In this document: in pieces, positions 48,606 through 58,023 of the stretch | Layout: each line of letters begins with the position of its first letter | Numbering within the stretch: position 1 is the first letter of the stretch | Source: Clostridia bacterium | GTDB lineage: Bacteria > Bacillota > Clostridia > Christensenellales > Borkfalkiaceae | NCBI GenBank assembly: GCA_017508485.1 | Contig: JAFVYV010000012.1 | Span: 1 to 64,000 of the forward strand | Direction: 5' to 3' | DNA: 64,000 nucleotides | Notes under the pieces: generated by a model | What the model was told of the DNA's origin: nothing | The model's input: the letters and a program-made list of their open reading frames with translations, nothing else | Database searches by the model: none | Made by a program: the position numbers and the translations under genes

Positions 48606-48769
48606 TTATTCACATATATTATCCAGAAATTAATGCCCAATATTGGCAAAACAAATACCTCTTATCACTAATAATTTTACCACAAATTTTGATATTGTCA
48701 ATACTTTTTTAAAAAAATCTTTAGTTTAAGGTTTTTTGCGCTTAACTTTGCCTTTAAGACCATTTAACC
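48604..48769. other. Gene-free region with two near-consensus DnaA boxes and a leftward promoter
   Basis: TTATTCACA (48606-48614) and TTATCCAGA (48619-48627) are 8/9 matches to the DnaA box in the same orientation, with a weaker TTTACCACA at 48676-48684. A leftward promoter is also present: TTGACA (48701-48696), 16 bp, TAAAAT (48679-48674). Its transcript of about 100 nt would end at the shared terminator. It holds only an 11-codon frame (TTG start after AAGAGG, ending WALISG). Confidence 0.4.
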
Positions 48770-48798
48770 TTGACAAAATACTTATTATTATATATAAT
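48770..48798 (+). promoter_or_regulatory. greA-lysS promoter
   Basis: Perfect TTGACA (48770-48775), 17 bp, perfect TATAAT (48793-48798). The leader of about 120 bp is extremely AT-rich. Confidence 0.85.
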
Positions 48799-48924
48799 AA
48801 ATTGATAAATATTATAAAATAGGGTAATTGGCGCAATTTTTTGTTGATATAGCCCTGTTTGTAATAAAAAAATAATTAAAAATAATAAAAACTAACAAAT
48901 TTTTTATTTTTTTGGAGGATACTT

Positions 48925-49392
48925 ATGGAATCTAAAGTCTTTTTAACAAAAGAAGGTAAGGAAGAACTTGAAAAACGCTTAGAGTTTTTAAGAGTTACAA
49001 AAAGAGCAGAAATTACGGAAAGAATTAAAGTTGCAAGAGAATTTGGTGACCTTTCTGAAAACGCAGAATACGATGCTGCTAAAAACGAACAAGCAATGAT
49101 TGAAGGGGAAATTCTTGAAATTGAAGCCAAATTAAAATATGCTGAAATTATTAAAGAAAACGACAAAACCGGCGCTATTTCTTTAGGTAGCAAGGTAGAA
49201 ATTTATGACGAAAAGTTTAACGAAACTGCAGTTTACGAAATCGTTGGTACTACTGAAGCAGACGTTTTACAAAACAGAATTTCTAACGAATCACCTGTTG
49301 GAAACGCTTTACTTGGTAAAAAGGTTGGCGACAAGGTTACCGTTAACGCACCTTCTGGCGCTTACGTTTTAGAAATTAAAAATATACTATAA
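48925..49392 (+). CDS. greA: Transcription elongation factor GreA
   Basis: GreA rescues backtracked RNA polymerase. The N-terminal coiled coil carries the catalytic acidic tip REFGDLSENAEYDAAK; the C-terminal FKBP-like domain has GSKVEIYD and ALLGKKVGD. Normal length, 155. GGAGG precedes the ATG. lysS follows 12 bp later, a common pair. Confidence 0.97.
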   Translation: MESKVFLTKEGKEELEKRLEFLRVTKRAEITERIKVAREFGDLSENAEYDAAKNEQAMIEGEILEIEAKLKYAEIIKENDKTGAISLGSKVEIYDEKFNETAVYEIVGTTEADVLQNRISNESPVGNALLGKKVGDKVTVNAPSGAYVLEIKNIL

Positions 49393-49404
49393 TCGGAGAG
49401 AACA

Positions 49405-50907
49405 ATGGCTGAAAACAACGCACAAAACTTAAACGAAGTTTTAGACCTTAACGAAATTTTAAGAGTTAGAAGAGAAAAGTTAGACAACCTAAAAAACGCA
49501 GGTAAAAACCCGTTTGAAAAGGTTAAGTACGATAGAAACGCTTATAGCCAAGATATTAAAGACAACTACTCTGACTACGAAGGCAAAACTGTTGGTATTG
49601 CTGGTAGATTAATTTCAAAAAGAGTTATGGGTAAAGCATCTTTCGCCGTTATTTTAGACGGTAAAGGCACAATCCAATCATACCTATCAATCAACGACCT
49701 TGGCGAAGATTACACGGCATTTAAAGATTACGATATCGGCGACATTATGGGTATAACTGGTAAAGTTTTCACTACAAGAACGGGTGAAATTTCTATCCAC
49801 GCTGAAAGTATTGAACTTTTAAGTAAATCTCTTTTACCATTACCTGAAAAGTTCCACGGCTTAAAGGATGAAGACACAAGATACCGTCAAAGAGAAGTTG
49901 ACCTTATCGCTAATCCTGAAGTTAAAAGAACTTTCGTTGCTCGTTCAAAAATCTTATCTGCTATTCGCCGTCACTTAGATAGCGTTGGTTATTTAGAAGT
50001 TGACACGCCAGTACTTCAACCACTTGAAATTGGTGCCGCTGCAAGACCTTTTAAGACACACCACAACGCACTTGACATTGATATGTATTTAAGAATTGAA
50101 ACGGAACTTTACTTAAAACGTTTAATCGTTGGTGGTTTTGACAAAGTTTACGAAGTTGGTAGAATTTTTAGAAACGAAGGTATGGATAGGTCACATAACC
50201 CTGAATTTACCACCGTTGAAATGTATGAGGCATATAGCGATTACATTGATATGATGAACTTAATTGAAAATATGTATCGTTCTATCACGGAAGAAGTTTG
50301 TGGCAAAACTTTAATCACTTACCAAGGTGTTGAAATTGATATGGGCAAACCTTGGGAAAGATTAACTATGGTTGAAGCAGTTAAAAAATACGCAGGTGTT
50401 GACTACAACGACTGGGCAACTGATGAAGATGCAAGAAAGGTTGCTAAAGAAAAGGGCGTAGAAGTAGAAGAAGGGGACAAGGCAACTAAAGGCCACGTAT
50501 TAATTGCTTTCTTTGACGAATTCGTTGAACAAAACTTAATTCAACCAACAATTATTTACGACTACCCTGTAGAAAACTCTCCACTTGCTAAGAGAAAGCC
50601 TTCAAATCCAGCATTTACTGAAAGATTTGAATACTTTATTTATGCAAGAGAAATGGGTAACGCATTCAGCGAATTAAACGACCCAATTGACCAAAAAGAA
50701 AGATTTGTTAAACAAGTAGAAGAAAAAAGGGCAAAAGGCGGTAACGACGCAAAAATTGACGAAGACTTCATTACTGCACTTGAATACGGCTTACCACCAA
50801 CAGGTGGCTTAGGATTTGGTGTTGACAGATTAGTTATGTTATTAACTGATAGCGCATCAATCCGTGACGTAATTCTTTTCCCTACAATGAAACCTATTAA
50901 AAAATAA
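49405..50907 (+). CDS. lysS: Lysyl-tRNA synthetase, class II
   Basis: The OB-fold anticodon domain (about 55-150) is followed by the class II core: motif 2 [15 protein letters not shown] and motif 3 [12 protein letters not shown]. At 500 residues it is normal. CGGAGAG precedes the ATG. It is in an operon with greA and probably with the downstream membrane-anchored protein, five bases later. Confidence 0.97.
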   Translation: MAENNAQNLNEVLDLNEILRVRREKLDNLKNAGKNPFEKVKYDRNAYSQDIKDNYSDYEGKTVGIAGRLISKRVMGKASFAVILDGKGTIQSYLSINDLGEDYTAFKDYDIGDIMGITGKVFTTRTGEISIHAESIELLSKSLLPLPEKFHGLKDEDTRYRQREVDLIANPEVKRTFVARSKILSAIRRHLDSVGYLEVDTPVLQPLEIGAAARPFKTHHNALDIDMYLRIETELYLKRLIVGGFDKVYEVGRIFRNEGMDRSHNPEFTTVEMYEAYSDYIDMMNLIENMYRSITEEVCGKTLITYQGVEIDMGKPWERLTMVEAVKKYAGVDYNDWATDEDARKVAKEKGVEVEEGDKATKGHVLIAFFDEFVEQNLIQPTIIYDYPVENSPLAKRKPSNPAFTERFEYFIYAREMGNAFSELNDPIDQKERFVKQVEEKRAKGGNDAKIDEDFITALEYGLPPTGGLGFGVDRLVMLLTDSASIRDVILFPTMKPIKK

Positions 50908-50912
50908 GTAAA

Positions 50913-51968
50913 ATGGATAATAAAATTACTAAAAAACGTTTAGGAGAAATGCTCTCTTACGACTGGCTTAAAATAATCGCTTTTTGCGCTCTTTTCGTAA
51001 TTCTTTTTGAAATCTTAACGAGCGCTTTTAGCGTAAAATTAACAAAAGGTCAATCTTTTGATATAGTCGTTTACCCAAACGTTAGAGTGGACGGCACAAA
51101 AGACTTTCACTCTGCCGTTTTAGACGACAAGGCTTTTTCTGACGACGTTTTATCTTTCAATATCACCAATCTAGAAACGACTTACTATGCAGAAGTGCTA
51201 TCTTCTATTGATGAAAGTAGCGAAGGGGACCTTCTTATCATTGACAACCTTAAGTCTTTTAACAAAGGTGATACTGATGAAAAATACCCTACAAGCAATA
51301 TGAAGGGTGCTATTGATAAATATTCTATTTACGATTTTGAAAGTTTAATTTTAGATGCAAAAACCTATCTTTTAACCTTTACAAAAGATGGTTTAGATAG
51401 TTTTACGGAAGTTGAAAATTCTTCTTTTAGCGACTGTTTTGATGAAAGTAAAATAGAAAAAACTTTTAAAGAAAGAATGAAAAAAGACAACCGTTTTAGA
51501 ACGGAACAAGATTATAAAAACGGGCTTGATGCAGAAGTTAAAAGAATAGAAAAACTTTTTAAAGAAGTTAAAACTTTTGACAAAATTTTTAAAGAGTATA
51601 AGGACAGCGGTCTTTTTATAAAATACAAAAAATATACCGTTTCTTACGAATATGCAACCCTTAATAACTCTTTAGATAAAGATTCTTGGCTTGATAAACT
51701 GAGCAAGGAAGAAGAACTTTATTACGGTTTAAACCTTGACTTTTTTGAAAAGAACCCTTCTTTAGTTGGCAAAGAAGACAAGCATATAACTAACTATTTT
51801 AGTTACGTTGACGGTTATTTTGACAAAACCGAATTAGAAACGACTGAAAAAACTGCAGTAGACTTAGCCCTTTTAGTTTTTGACTGCAAAAAGGCTCAAC
51901 CACACCTACAATATGAAGTAATTTCAGTTATCAACTGTTTAATTAAAAACTGTTCAACACTTATTTAA
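50913..51968 (+). CDS. Unknown membrane-anchored protein, 351 residues
   Basis: I do not recognise it. One membrane span (about 19-38) is followed by an external part that is rich in charged residues and predicted mainly helical, with a lysine/glutamate helix around 175-225. No catalytic motif is seen. It lacks a clear ribosome site and begins five bases after lysS, so it may depend on coupling. The next gene starts one base after its stop. Confidence 0.75.
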   Translation: MDNKITKKRLGEMLSYDWLKIIAFCALFVILFEILTSAFSVKLTKGQSFDIVVYPNVRVDGTKDFHSAVLDDKAFSDDVLSFNITNLETTYYAEVLSSIDESSEGDLLIIDNLKSFNKGDTDEKYPTSNMKGAIDKYSIYDFESLILDAKTYLLTFTKDGLDSFTEVENSSFSDCFDESKIEKTFKERMKKDNRFRTEQDYKNGLDAEVKRIEKLFKEVKTFDKIFKEYKDSGLFIKYKKYTVSYEYATLNNSLDKDSWLDKLSKEEELYYGLNLDFFEKNPSLVGKEDKHITNYFSYVDGYFDKTELETTEKTAVDLALLVFDCKKAQPHLQYEVISVINCLIKNCSTLI

Positions 51969-51969
51969 G

Positions 51970-53283
51970 ATGAAAAGCAATATTTACAACGCATTAAAAA
52001 AATATTCTACTTTAAGTACGGTTAGTTTCCACACGCCTGGGCATAAAAACGATAGATTTTACAAAAAATTTAACGTTGATATAACCGAACTTTCCTTTTC
52101 AGACAATTTAAGTAAGCCATCGGGCATAATAAAAAAAGCAGAAGAAGATATTGCTACTATTTTAGGTGTTAAAAAAAGTTTTTTACTCACCGACGGCAGC
52201 ACTTTAGGTATATTTTCCCTTTTATACGCATCAAAAAAATGGGGAAGTAAAATTATAATACAAAAAAATTCACACATTTCCGTTTACAATGCGCTTACCT
52301 TTTTAGGTATAGAACCTATCTTTTTAGAGCAAGAAATAGTAAACGGTTTAATAAATCCACCAACTAACGCTAGTTTGAAAAAGGCTTTAGAAGAAAACCC
52401 TGATGCAAGTGGTTTTTTACTAACTTCCCCTGATTATTACGGAAAGACTGTTGATTTAGAATACGCAAAAAGTCTAACTGAAAAAAGTGGCAAACTACTT
52501 TTAGTTGATAATGCACACGGCGCACATATTAAGTTTACAGATAGCAGTAATTACGCAGGTAATTTTGCAGATGCTTTCGTTGACGGTGCGCATAAAACCT
52601 TGCCCGTTTTAACGCAAGGGGCAATACTAAACGCAAATAAAGATGATTTTACCTTAGAGTTAGAAAAGGCTGTAAAATCTTTTAGAACTACAAGCCCTTC
52701 TTACCCTATAATGGCGTCAATTGAAAGCGCCGTTAAATATATGGCTAAAAATAAAGAAAGGTTGGTTTACTTAAAAAAACTAGTTTCTTCTTTTAAGTCG
52801 TATATAAAAACTTTAGGTTTTGGCATTTTAGAAACGGACGATTTTTTCAAAATAGTAATAGACTGTGGGTCTGTTTGTTCGCCTGAAAAAATTGCAGCCC
52901 TACTTGAAAAAAAGAATATCTTCGTAGAAATGACGGACGGAAGATATATTCTTTTAATAATATCAATTTTTACTAAAAAATCTCATTTTAATAGGCTAAA
53001 AAGGGCGCTAAAAACCCTTAAAATTAAAAGGGAAGAAATAGTAGAAAGGGTAAACTACCCTACCTTAGAAAGGGAAATTTCCTTTTTAACGGCAAAAAAA
53101 TCAAAGTACGAACTTGTTTTTGTAAAAGATGCTGAAAATAGGGTTTTACAAGATAATTTAGGTGTTTTTCCACCTTGCTTTCCTATAGGAATTGCAGGAG
53201 AAAAGGTTAATAAGGAACTAATTAATCTTCTTACTGAAAAATATTTTGGTGTAGAAGATGGTAAAATAAAGGTAGTAAAATGA
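51970..53283 (+). CDS. Orn/Lys/Arg decarboxylase-type PLP enzyme (YaaO/SpeA-like)
   Basis: A fold-type I PLP enzyme with FHTPGHKND at the start, the DNAHGAH segment that holds the cofactor aspartate, and the Schiff-base lysine in DGAHKTLPVLTQGA. At 437 residues it is a little short of YaaO (about 480) and lacks the large N-terminal wing domain. The product is probably agmatine, cadaverine or putrescine; substrate cannot be assigned. In Bacillus yaaO likewise stands just upstream of tmk. It overlaps tmk by four bases. Confidence 0.88.
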   Translation: MKSNIYNALKKYSTLSTVSFHTPGHKNDRFYKKFNVDITELSFSDNLSKPSGIIKKAEEDIATILGVKKSFLLTDGSTLGIFSLLYASKKWGSKIIIQKNSHISVYNALTFLGIEPIFLEQEIVNGLINPPTNASLKKALEENPDASGFLLTSPDYYGKTVDLEYAKSLTEKSGKLLLVDNAHGAHIKFTDSSNYAGNFADAFVDGAHKTLPVLTQGAILNANKDDFTLELEKAVKSFRTTSPSYPIMASIESAVKYMAKNKERLVYLKKLVSSFKSYIKTLGFGILETDDFFKIVIDCGSVCSPEKIAALLEKKNIFVEMTDGRYILLIISIFTKKSHFNRLKRALKTLKIKREEIVERVNYPTLEREISFLTAKKSKYELVFVKDAENRVLQDNLGVFPPCFPIGIAGEKVNKELINLLTEKYFGVEDGKIKVVK

Positions 53284-53903
53284 AAGGAAAATTTATAACT
53301 TTTGAAGGGTGCGAAGGCGCAGGAAAATCAACGCAAATTAAAATGCTTTCTTCTTATTTAGAAAAGGAAGGCATACCTTTTGTTTTAACAAGAGAACCGG
53401 GTGGTAACCCTATTTCTGAAAAGATTAGAAACATTATTTTAGATAGTAAAAATTATAAAATGACCGACGAGTGCGAAGCACTTTTATACGCAAGTGCAAG
53501 GGCGCAAAACCTTGTTGATTTTGTCCTACCACATTTAGAAAAGGGCGAAATGGTGCTTTGTGATAGATATATAGACTCATCTTTTGCCTACCAAGGCTAT
53601 GCAAGAAACTTAGGGTTTGACTTTATTGAAAAGATTAACACTTTTGCAATTAAAAACTTTATGCCAGACTTAACGGTGTTTTTTAACATTTCCCCTAAAG
53701 ACGCCTTTTTAAGAAAAGGTGGTGCAGATAAAGGGGACAGGCTAGAACAAATGGGACTAGAGTTCCACCAAAAAGTTTACGAAGGTTATTTAGAAACTTT
53801 AAAAAGATATCCTGATAGAGTAAAGGCTGTGGACTGTTCAAAAGATAAATTTACAACACACCAAAACATAATTGACCTTTTAAAGAAGGAGAAGTTTATT
53901 TAG
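53280..53903 (+). CDS. tmk: Thymidylate kinase
   Basis: Converts dTMP to dTDP. P-loop FEGCEGAGKST (residues 8-18), the DRYIDSSFAYQG dTMP-binding DRY motif, and a lid region with the RKGGADKGDRLE arginine. Length 207 is normal. It begins within the decarboxylase stop (ATGA overlap) and its stop overlaps the GTG of holB by one base. Confidence 0.97.
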   Translation: MKGKFITFEGCEGAGKSTQIKMLSSYLEKEGIPFVLTREPGGNPISEKIRNIILDSKNYKMTDECEALLYASARAQNLVDFVLPHLEKGEMVLCDRYIDSSFAYQGYARNLGFDFIEKINTFAIKNFMPDLTVFFNISPKDAFLRKGGADKGDRLEQMGLEFHQKVYEGYLETLKRYPDRVKAVDCSKDKFTTHQNIIDLLKKEKFI

Positions 53904-54889
53904 TGATTAACTTAACTAATTCTATTAAAAAAACAACTGCGTTCAACATTGTAAAAAAGGATAAAGAAAACGGTTCTTTAAGCCACGCTTATCTTTTGAC
54001 CGTTAACGATAAAGTTTTTTTAAAAGATTACTTAAAGGCTTTTGCTAAACTTATTTGTTGTGAAGAAAGTGGCGTTTGTGAAACTTGCAGAACTTGTACT
54101 TTAATTGAAAGTGAAAAGCATTTAGACGTTACCTTTTTGCCAAAAGAAAAGGCTATTTTAACTGCTGATATAGATTCTTTAATAGAAAACGCATACATAA
54201 AAACTTTTGAAGGTGGTAAAAGGCTATTTATATTATCTCACGCAGAAAATATGAACGCCGTTTCACAAAACAAACTACTTAAAATTTTAGAAGAACCACC
54301 TGAAAACGTTTATATTTTACTTGGCGTTGTTAGTGATTATCCACTACTTCAAACGGTAAAATCAAGGGTAAAAAAGTTAGAAATTCCACCTTTTTCTAAA
54401 GAAGAACTTTTTTCTTTATTAGAAAAAGATTATTTAGATAAAAACAGGTTAGAACTAGCAACCGTAAATTCTGACTTTTCGGTTGGCGAAGTTATAAGGC
54501 TTTATGAAAACCAAGAACTTTTAGAAGTAAAAAAGTTAGCCGATAGCGTTATAGTCAACCTAAATTCAAGTAGCAAAGTGCTTGAAACTAGTTATGAAAT
54601 TATGAAAAAGAAGGCATATTTTACTGATTTTATTAACTTTTTAGAAAATAATTACAGAAATATGCTACTTTATTTTGAAAATAAAAAAGAACTTATTTTA
54701 GATAAAAATATAACCTATTTGGTAGAAACCAGTATAGATTATAAAACTCAATCAATCGTAGCCATTTTAGACAAAATTAGTACGGCAAAGAAAAAACTTT
54801 TTTATAACGGAAACGAACAAATGGTTTTAGAGTGGCTACTTCTTCAAATTTTGGAGGTTAAATATATATGCAAGAAGTTGTCGGTGTAA
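53903..54889 (+). CDS. holB: DNA polymerase III delta' subunit
   Basis: Clamp-loader subunit. SHAYLL at the start replaces a working Walker A as in delta' proteins; a zinc module CETCRTC with a further cysteine upstream follows, and the LLKILEEPPENVYILL segment is the best-conserved part. GTG start at 53903 with AAGGAG in tmk. Length 328. It overlaps ricT by 22 bp. Confidence 0.92.
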   Translation: MINLTNSIKKTTAFNIVKKDKENGSLSHAYLLTVNDKVFLKDYLKAFAKLICCEESGVCETCRTCTLIESEKHLDVTFLPKEKAILTADIDSLIENAYIKTFEGGKRLFILSHAENMNAVSQNKLLKILEEPPENVYILLGVVSDYPLLQTVKSRVKKLEIPPFSKEELFSLLEKDYLDKNRLELATVNSDFSVGEVIRLYENQELLEVKKLADSVIVNLNSSSKVLETSYEIMKKKAYFTDFINFLENNYRNMLLYFENKKELILDKNITYLVETSIDYKTQSIVAILDKISTAKKKLFYNGNEQMVLEWLLLQILEVKYICKKLSV

Positions 54890-55743
54890 AATTTAAAAAT
54901 ACGGCAAAAGTTTATTATTTTGCCCCTGCAAACGATACTGATATTTACGAAAAAGACTCCGGCGTTATTGTTGAAACTGCAAAAGGACTTGAATACGGCA
55001 AAGTAGTTTTTGATAGAAAAAAAGTTACTGATGATGAAATTGTTAAGCCCTTAAAAGCCGTTTTAAGAAAGGCTAACGCCAAGGATGAAGCCATAGTTAA
55101 AAAGAACGAAGAAAAGGTTCCTGAGGCAATTAAAATTGCTGAAGAAAAGATTGCAAAACAACAATTAAAAATGAAACTTGTTGGTTGTGAATTTTCTTTT
55201 GACTGCAAAAAGGTTATTTTCTACTTTACTGCAGATAACCGTGTTGACTTTAGAGAACTTATTAAAGATTTAGCAAGTGCTTTTAAAATTAGAATTGAAC
55301 TACGCCAAATCGGTATAAGAGATGAAACAAAACTACTTGGTGGTATTGCTCCTTGTGGTAGGGCTTGTTGTTGTTCTTCATTTATGCCTGACTTTAAAAA
55401 GGTTTCAATTAAAATGGCAAAAACACAAGGCCTTTCACTAAATCCAAGCAAAATAAGTGGTCTTTGTGGAAGACTTATGTGCTGTCTATCTTATGAAAAC
55501 GACACTTATAGTGATTTATACAAACTTATGCCAAAAATCGGTGGAACGGTAAAAACACCTGAAGGCGAAGGGGTTGTTGTTACTAACAATATACTAAAAA
55601 AATTGTGTAAAGTAAAAATCACTCGCCCTGATGGTGAAGTTTATAAAGATTTTTACGTTGATGAACTAACTTTTGGTAAGCAAAATCTTCCTGACGACGA
55701 AGAAATAATTAGTGAAGAAGAATTAAAAGAACTTTTAGACTAA
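54868..55743 (+). CDS. ricT: PSP1/RicT (YaaT) protein
   Basis: In Bacillus RicT acts with RicA and RicF, carries [4Fe-4S] clusters and assists RNase Y. The cysteine-rich core APCGRACCCSSF, then GLCGRLMCCLSYE provides the ligands. The N-terminal YGKVVFDRK and C-terminal VDEL segments are typical. GGAGG precedes the ATG inside holB. The tmk-holB-ricT order matches Bacillus. Confidence 0.94.
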   Translation: MQEVVGVKFKNTAKVYYFAPANDTDIYEKDSGVIVETAKGLEYGKVVFDRKKVTDDEIVKPLKAVLRKANAKDEAIVKKNEEKVPEAIKIAEEKIAKQQLKMKLVGCEFSFDCKKVIFYFTADNRVDFRELIKDLASAFKIRIELRQIGIRDETKLLGGIAPCGRACCCSSFMPDFKKVSIKMAKTQGLSLNPSKISGLCGRLMCCLSYENDTYSDLYKLMPKIGGTVKTPEGEGVVVTNNILKKLCKVKITRPDGEVYKDFYVDELTFGKQNLPDDEEIISEEELKELLD

Positions 55744-55759
55744 GATTTTTCGTTTTTAG

Positions 55760-55788
55760 TTTACAAATGAAAATCTTTGTGTTAAAAT
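55760..55788 (+). promoter_or_regulatory. Ferredoxin promoter
   Basis: TTTACA (55760-55765), 17 bp, TAAAAT (55783-55788). Confidence 0.75.
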
Positions 55789-55818
55789 ATATTTACAAAT
55801 CTTAAGGAGGATATAAAA

Positions 55819-55989
55819 ATGGCTTTTAAAATTACTGATGCTTGTATTTCTTGTGGCGCTTGTGCAGACAACTGTCCTGTAAATGCTATCAGCCAAGCTG
55901 ACACTCAATACGTTATCGACGCTGATACTTGTATTTCTTGTGGTGCTTGTCAAGGTGGCTGTCCTGTTGAAGCTATTGTTGAAGACTAA
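55819..55989 (+). CDS. 2[4Fe-4S] ferredoxin, 56 residues
   Basis: Clostridial-type ferredoxin with two CxxCxxCxxxCP motifs: C9, C12, C15, C19 and C38, C41, C44, C48. It carries electrons at low potential, as expected for an anaerobe. AAGGAGG precedes the ATG. It has its own promoter and terminator and is inserted where Bacillus has yabA, between ricT and trmN6. Confidence 0.96.
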   Translation: MAFKITDACISCGACADNCPVNAISQADTQYVIDADTCISCGACQGGCPVEAIVED

Positions 55990-56012
55990 TAAGGTTATTA
56001 CATAAGTAATAC

Positions 56013-56047
56013 AAAAGGCACGGAAAAAACCGTGCCTTAACTTTTAT
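56013..56047 (+). terminator. Ferredoxin terminator
   Basis: AAGGCACGG (56015-56023) pairs with CCGTGCCTT (56030-56038). The T tract after it is imperfect, so partial read-through to trmN6 is possible. Confidence 0.7.
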
Positions 56048-56060
56048 TTACGGTTATTTT

Positions 56061-56720
56061 ATGGAAAGATTAGAAGATTTAATGATTGGGGGACTTAAAA
56101 TTTACCAAGACGACGACCTTTACTGCTTTACTTCTGATTCAATACTTTTAACTAAATTCGTTTCCGTTAAAAAGAACGATATAGTTGCAGACTTTTGTAG
56201 TGGAAGTGGAATAGTTGGTCTTCATCTTTACGCCCTTAACCCTACTATTAAAAAGGTATATTTATTTGAACTTCAAAAAGAGTTAAGTTCTCTTTCAAAA
56301 AAATCGGTTGAACTAAACGGTTTGACGGAAGTTTTTGACGTGCAAAATATTCCTATACAAAAAATAGGTAACGAATTTAACAACTATTTTTCTTTAATAA
56401 CGGTTAATCCACCCTTTTTTAAGAAAGATACGCAAAAGGCGTTAGATATTAAAATTGCTATATGTAGGGAAGAAATTACCGTAAATTTAGAAGAAATTAT
56501 TAAAATTGCATCAAAAAAATTAAAGTTTGGTGGCAGGTTTAATATGGTAAATAAATCTGACCGTCTTGCAGAAATTTTTTATTTAATGAAAAGTTATAAA
56601 TTAGAACCTAAAAAACTACAGTTTGTAAAAAATGGTGATAAAGAGCCTTACTTAGTGATGGTTGAAGGTGTTAAAGGGGGTAAAGAAGGGTTAAAAATAC
56701 TAAAAACCCTTGAAAATTAG
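56061..56720 (+). CDS. tRNA1(Val) adenine-N6 methyltransferase family (TrmN6/YabB)
   Basis: SAM methyltransferase with motif I VADFCSGSGIVGL near residue 43 and the N6-adenine catalytic motif NPPFF. The N-terminal QDDDLYCFTSDSILL is typical of the YfiC/YabB group. Length 219. No ribosome site or promoter is clear at its start. It precedes rsmI as in Bacillus yabB-yazA-yabC (yazA is absent). Confidence 0.88.
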   Translation: MERLEDLMIGGLKIYQDDDLYCFTSDSILLTKFVSVKKNDIVADFCSGSGIVGLHLYALNPTIKKVYLFELQKELSSLSKKSVELNGLTEVFDVQNIPIQKIGNEFNNYFSLITVNPPFFKKDTQKALDIKIAICREEITVNLEEIIKIASKKLKFGGRFNMVNKSDRLAEIFYLMKSYKLEPKKLQFVKNGDKEPYLVMVEGVKGGKEGLKILKTLEN

Positions 56721-56721
56721 T

Positions 56722-57525
56722 ATGTTATATTTAGTTTCTACGCCTATTGGCAACTTAAAAGATATAAGCCTTCGCGCAATTGAAACGCTAAAGGAAGTTG
56801 ACTATATTGCCTGTGAAGATACTAGGCACTCTTTAGTACTACTAAACCATTACGATATTAAAAAACCACTACTTTCTTACCACAAGTTTAATGAAGAAAA
56901 GGCTTCACTTCCTATAATTGAAAAGTTAAAGGAAGGCAAAAATATTGCTTTAATTTCAGATGCAGGTATGCCAGTAATATCTGACCCTGGCAATATTTTA
57001 ATTAAAAAATTAAAGGAAGAAAATTTAGAATACACCGTTATTCCAGGCGCAACGGCATCACTTTCAGCCCTGCTTTTAAGTGGACTTTCTGCTGACAAGT
57101 TTTGTTTTTTAGGCTTTTTACCTGAAAAGAAAAAAGATAGGTTGGCGTTAAAAAAATACGCTAACTTAGGGTTAACTTTAATTTTTTATTCAGCGCCACA
57201 CGACCTAAAAAAAGACTTAACTTCTTTAAAAGAAATTTTTGGTAATATAATAGTCGTTGCCGTTAAAGAAATTACAAAATTAAACGAAAAGGTCAATGAC
57301 TACGACCTATCTAAATTAGATGAATATAACTTTGATTTTATTAAAGGGGAATTCGTTTTAGTTTTAGAAACTAAAGAAGAAAATTCCTTAAATAATTTAA
57401 CTCCTAAAGAACATTTTAACTATTATTTAGAAAAGGGTTTTAATAAAAAGGAAGCAATAAAATTAGTTGCAAAAGATAGAAACGTTTCTAAAAGTAGTTT
57501 ATATAAATTAACTATTGAAAAATAA
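56722..57525 (+). CDS. rsmI: 16S rRNA 2'-O-ribose C1402 methyltransferase
   Basis: Tetrapyrrole-methylase fold: STPIGNLKDIS start, ACEDTRH, ISDAGMPVISDPG and PGATASLSALLLSG. The ATG at 56722 gives the canonical MLYLVSTPIGN start; an upstream in-frame TTG adds four unnatural residues. Length 267. It starts one base after the trmN6 stop, so it is translationally coupled. Confidence 0.95.
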   Translation: MLYLVSTPIGNLKDISLRAIETLKEVDYIACEDTRHSLVLLNHYDIKKPLLSYHKFNEEKASLPIIEKLKEGKNIALISDAGMPVISDPGNILIKKLKEENLEYTVIPGATASLSALLLSGLSADKFCFLGFLPEKKKDRLALKKYANLGLTLIFYSAPHDLKKDLTSLKEIFGNIIVVAVKEITKLNEKVNDYDLSKLDEYNFDFIKGEFVLVLETKEENSLNNLTPKEHFNYYLEKGFNKKEAIKLVAKDRNVSKSSLYKLTIEK

Positions 57526-57527
57526 AA

Positions 57528-57556
57528 AAGGCACGGTAAAATCCGTGCTTTTTTAG
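57528..57556. terminator. Terminator after rsmI
   Basis: GCACGG (57531-57536) pairs with CCGTGC (57543-57548), extended by A/T pairs. It overlaps the end of the leftward DUF1273 gene. Confidence 0.85.
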
Positions 57557-58020
57557 TCTAAAATTAAAATTTCTTTTTCCTTTTTTCTTGCATAATTTAC
57601 GGTGTAGTAAGTTCCACCTTTATTAGTTTTTAAGTATGCAATTAAAATTGAAGAATTATCAACCAAAAATCTGTTTCTTTGTTGCATACAACCGGTTATA
57701 TAATCTTCGTTTAATATAATAACTTCATCAGCAGAAGAAATCATTTTTTTATATTCTTCTTTTTGTTTTATACTAAATGCCCTATCTTGATTTTTACACG
57801 GAACAACGGCAATTAACTTAATATGTTTATAACTACTTTTTAACTCTGTTAATAACTTAAAACATAAAGTGTCAAATCCTAAGGCCATACCTATCAAAAA
57901 AGTATCAAACCCGTTATTTATAAGCGTGTTAAAAACTTCTTTTAATTTTTCTTTATCAAAATCTTTTTGTAAAATTCTATGCCCGGTTACGGCAACCGTT
58001 TTGTTTAAATTAATATTCAT
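57553..58020 (-). CDS. SLOG-superfamily DUF1273/YpsA-like protein
   Basis: A Rossmann-like 155-residue protein with VAVTGHR at the start, GMALGFDTLC, VVPCKNQDRAFS and a C-terminal TYYTVNYARKK, the pattern of YpsA-type SLOG proteins. These are thought to bind nucleotide ligands; YpsA overproduction affects division in Bacillus. It follows rsmG (3 bp gap) on the minus strand. Confidence 0.85.
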   Translation of the reverse strand: MNINLNKTVAVTGHRILQKDFDKEKLKEVFNTLINNGFDTFLIGMALGFDTLCFKLLTELKSSYKHIKLIAVVPCKNQDRAFSIKQKEEYKKMISSADEVIILNEDYITGCMQQRNRFLVDNSSILIAYLKTNKGGTYYTVNYARKKEKEILILD

Positions 58021-58023
58021 ATT

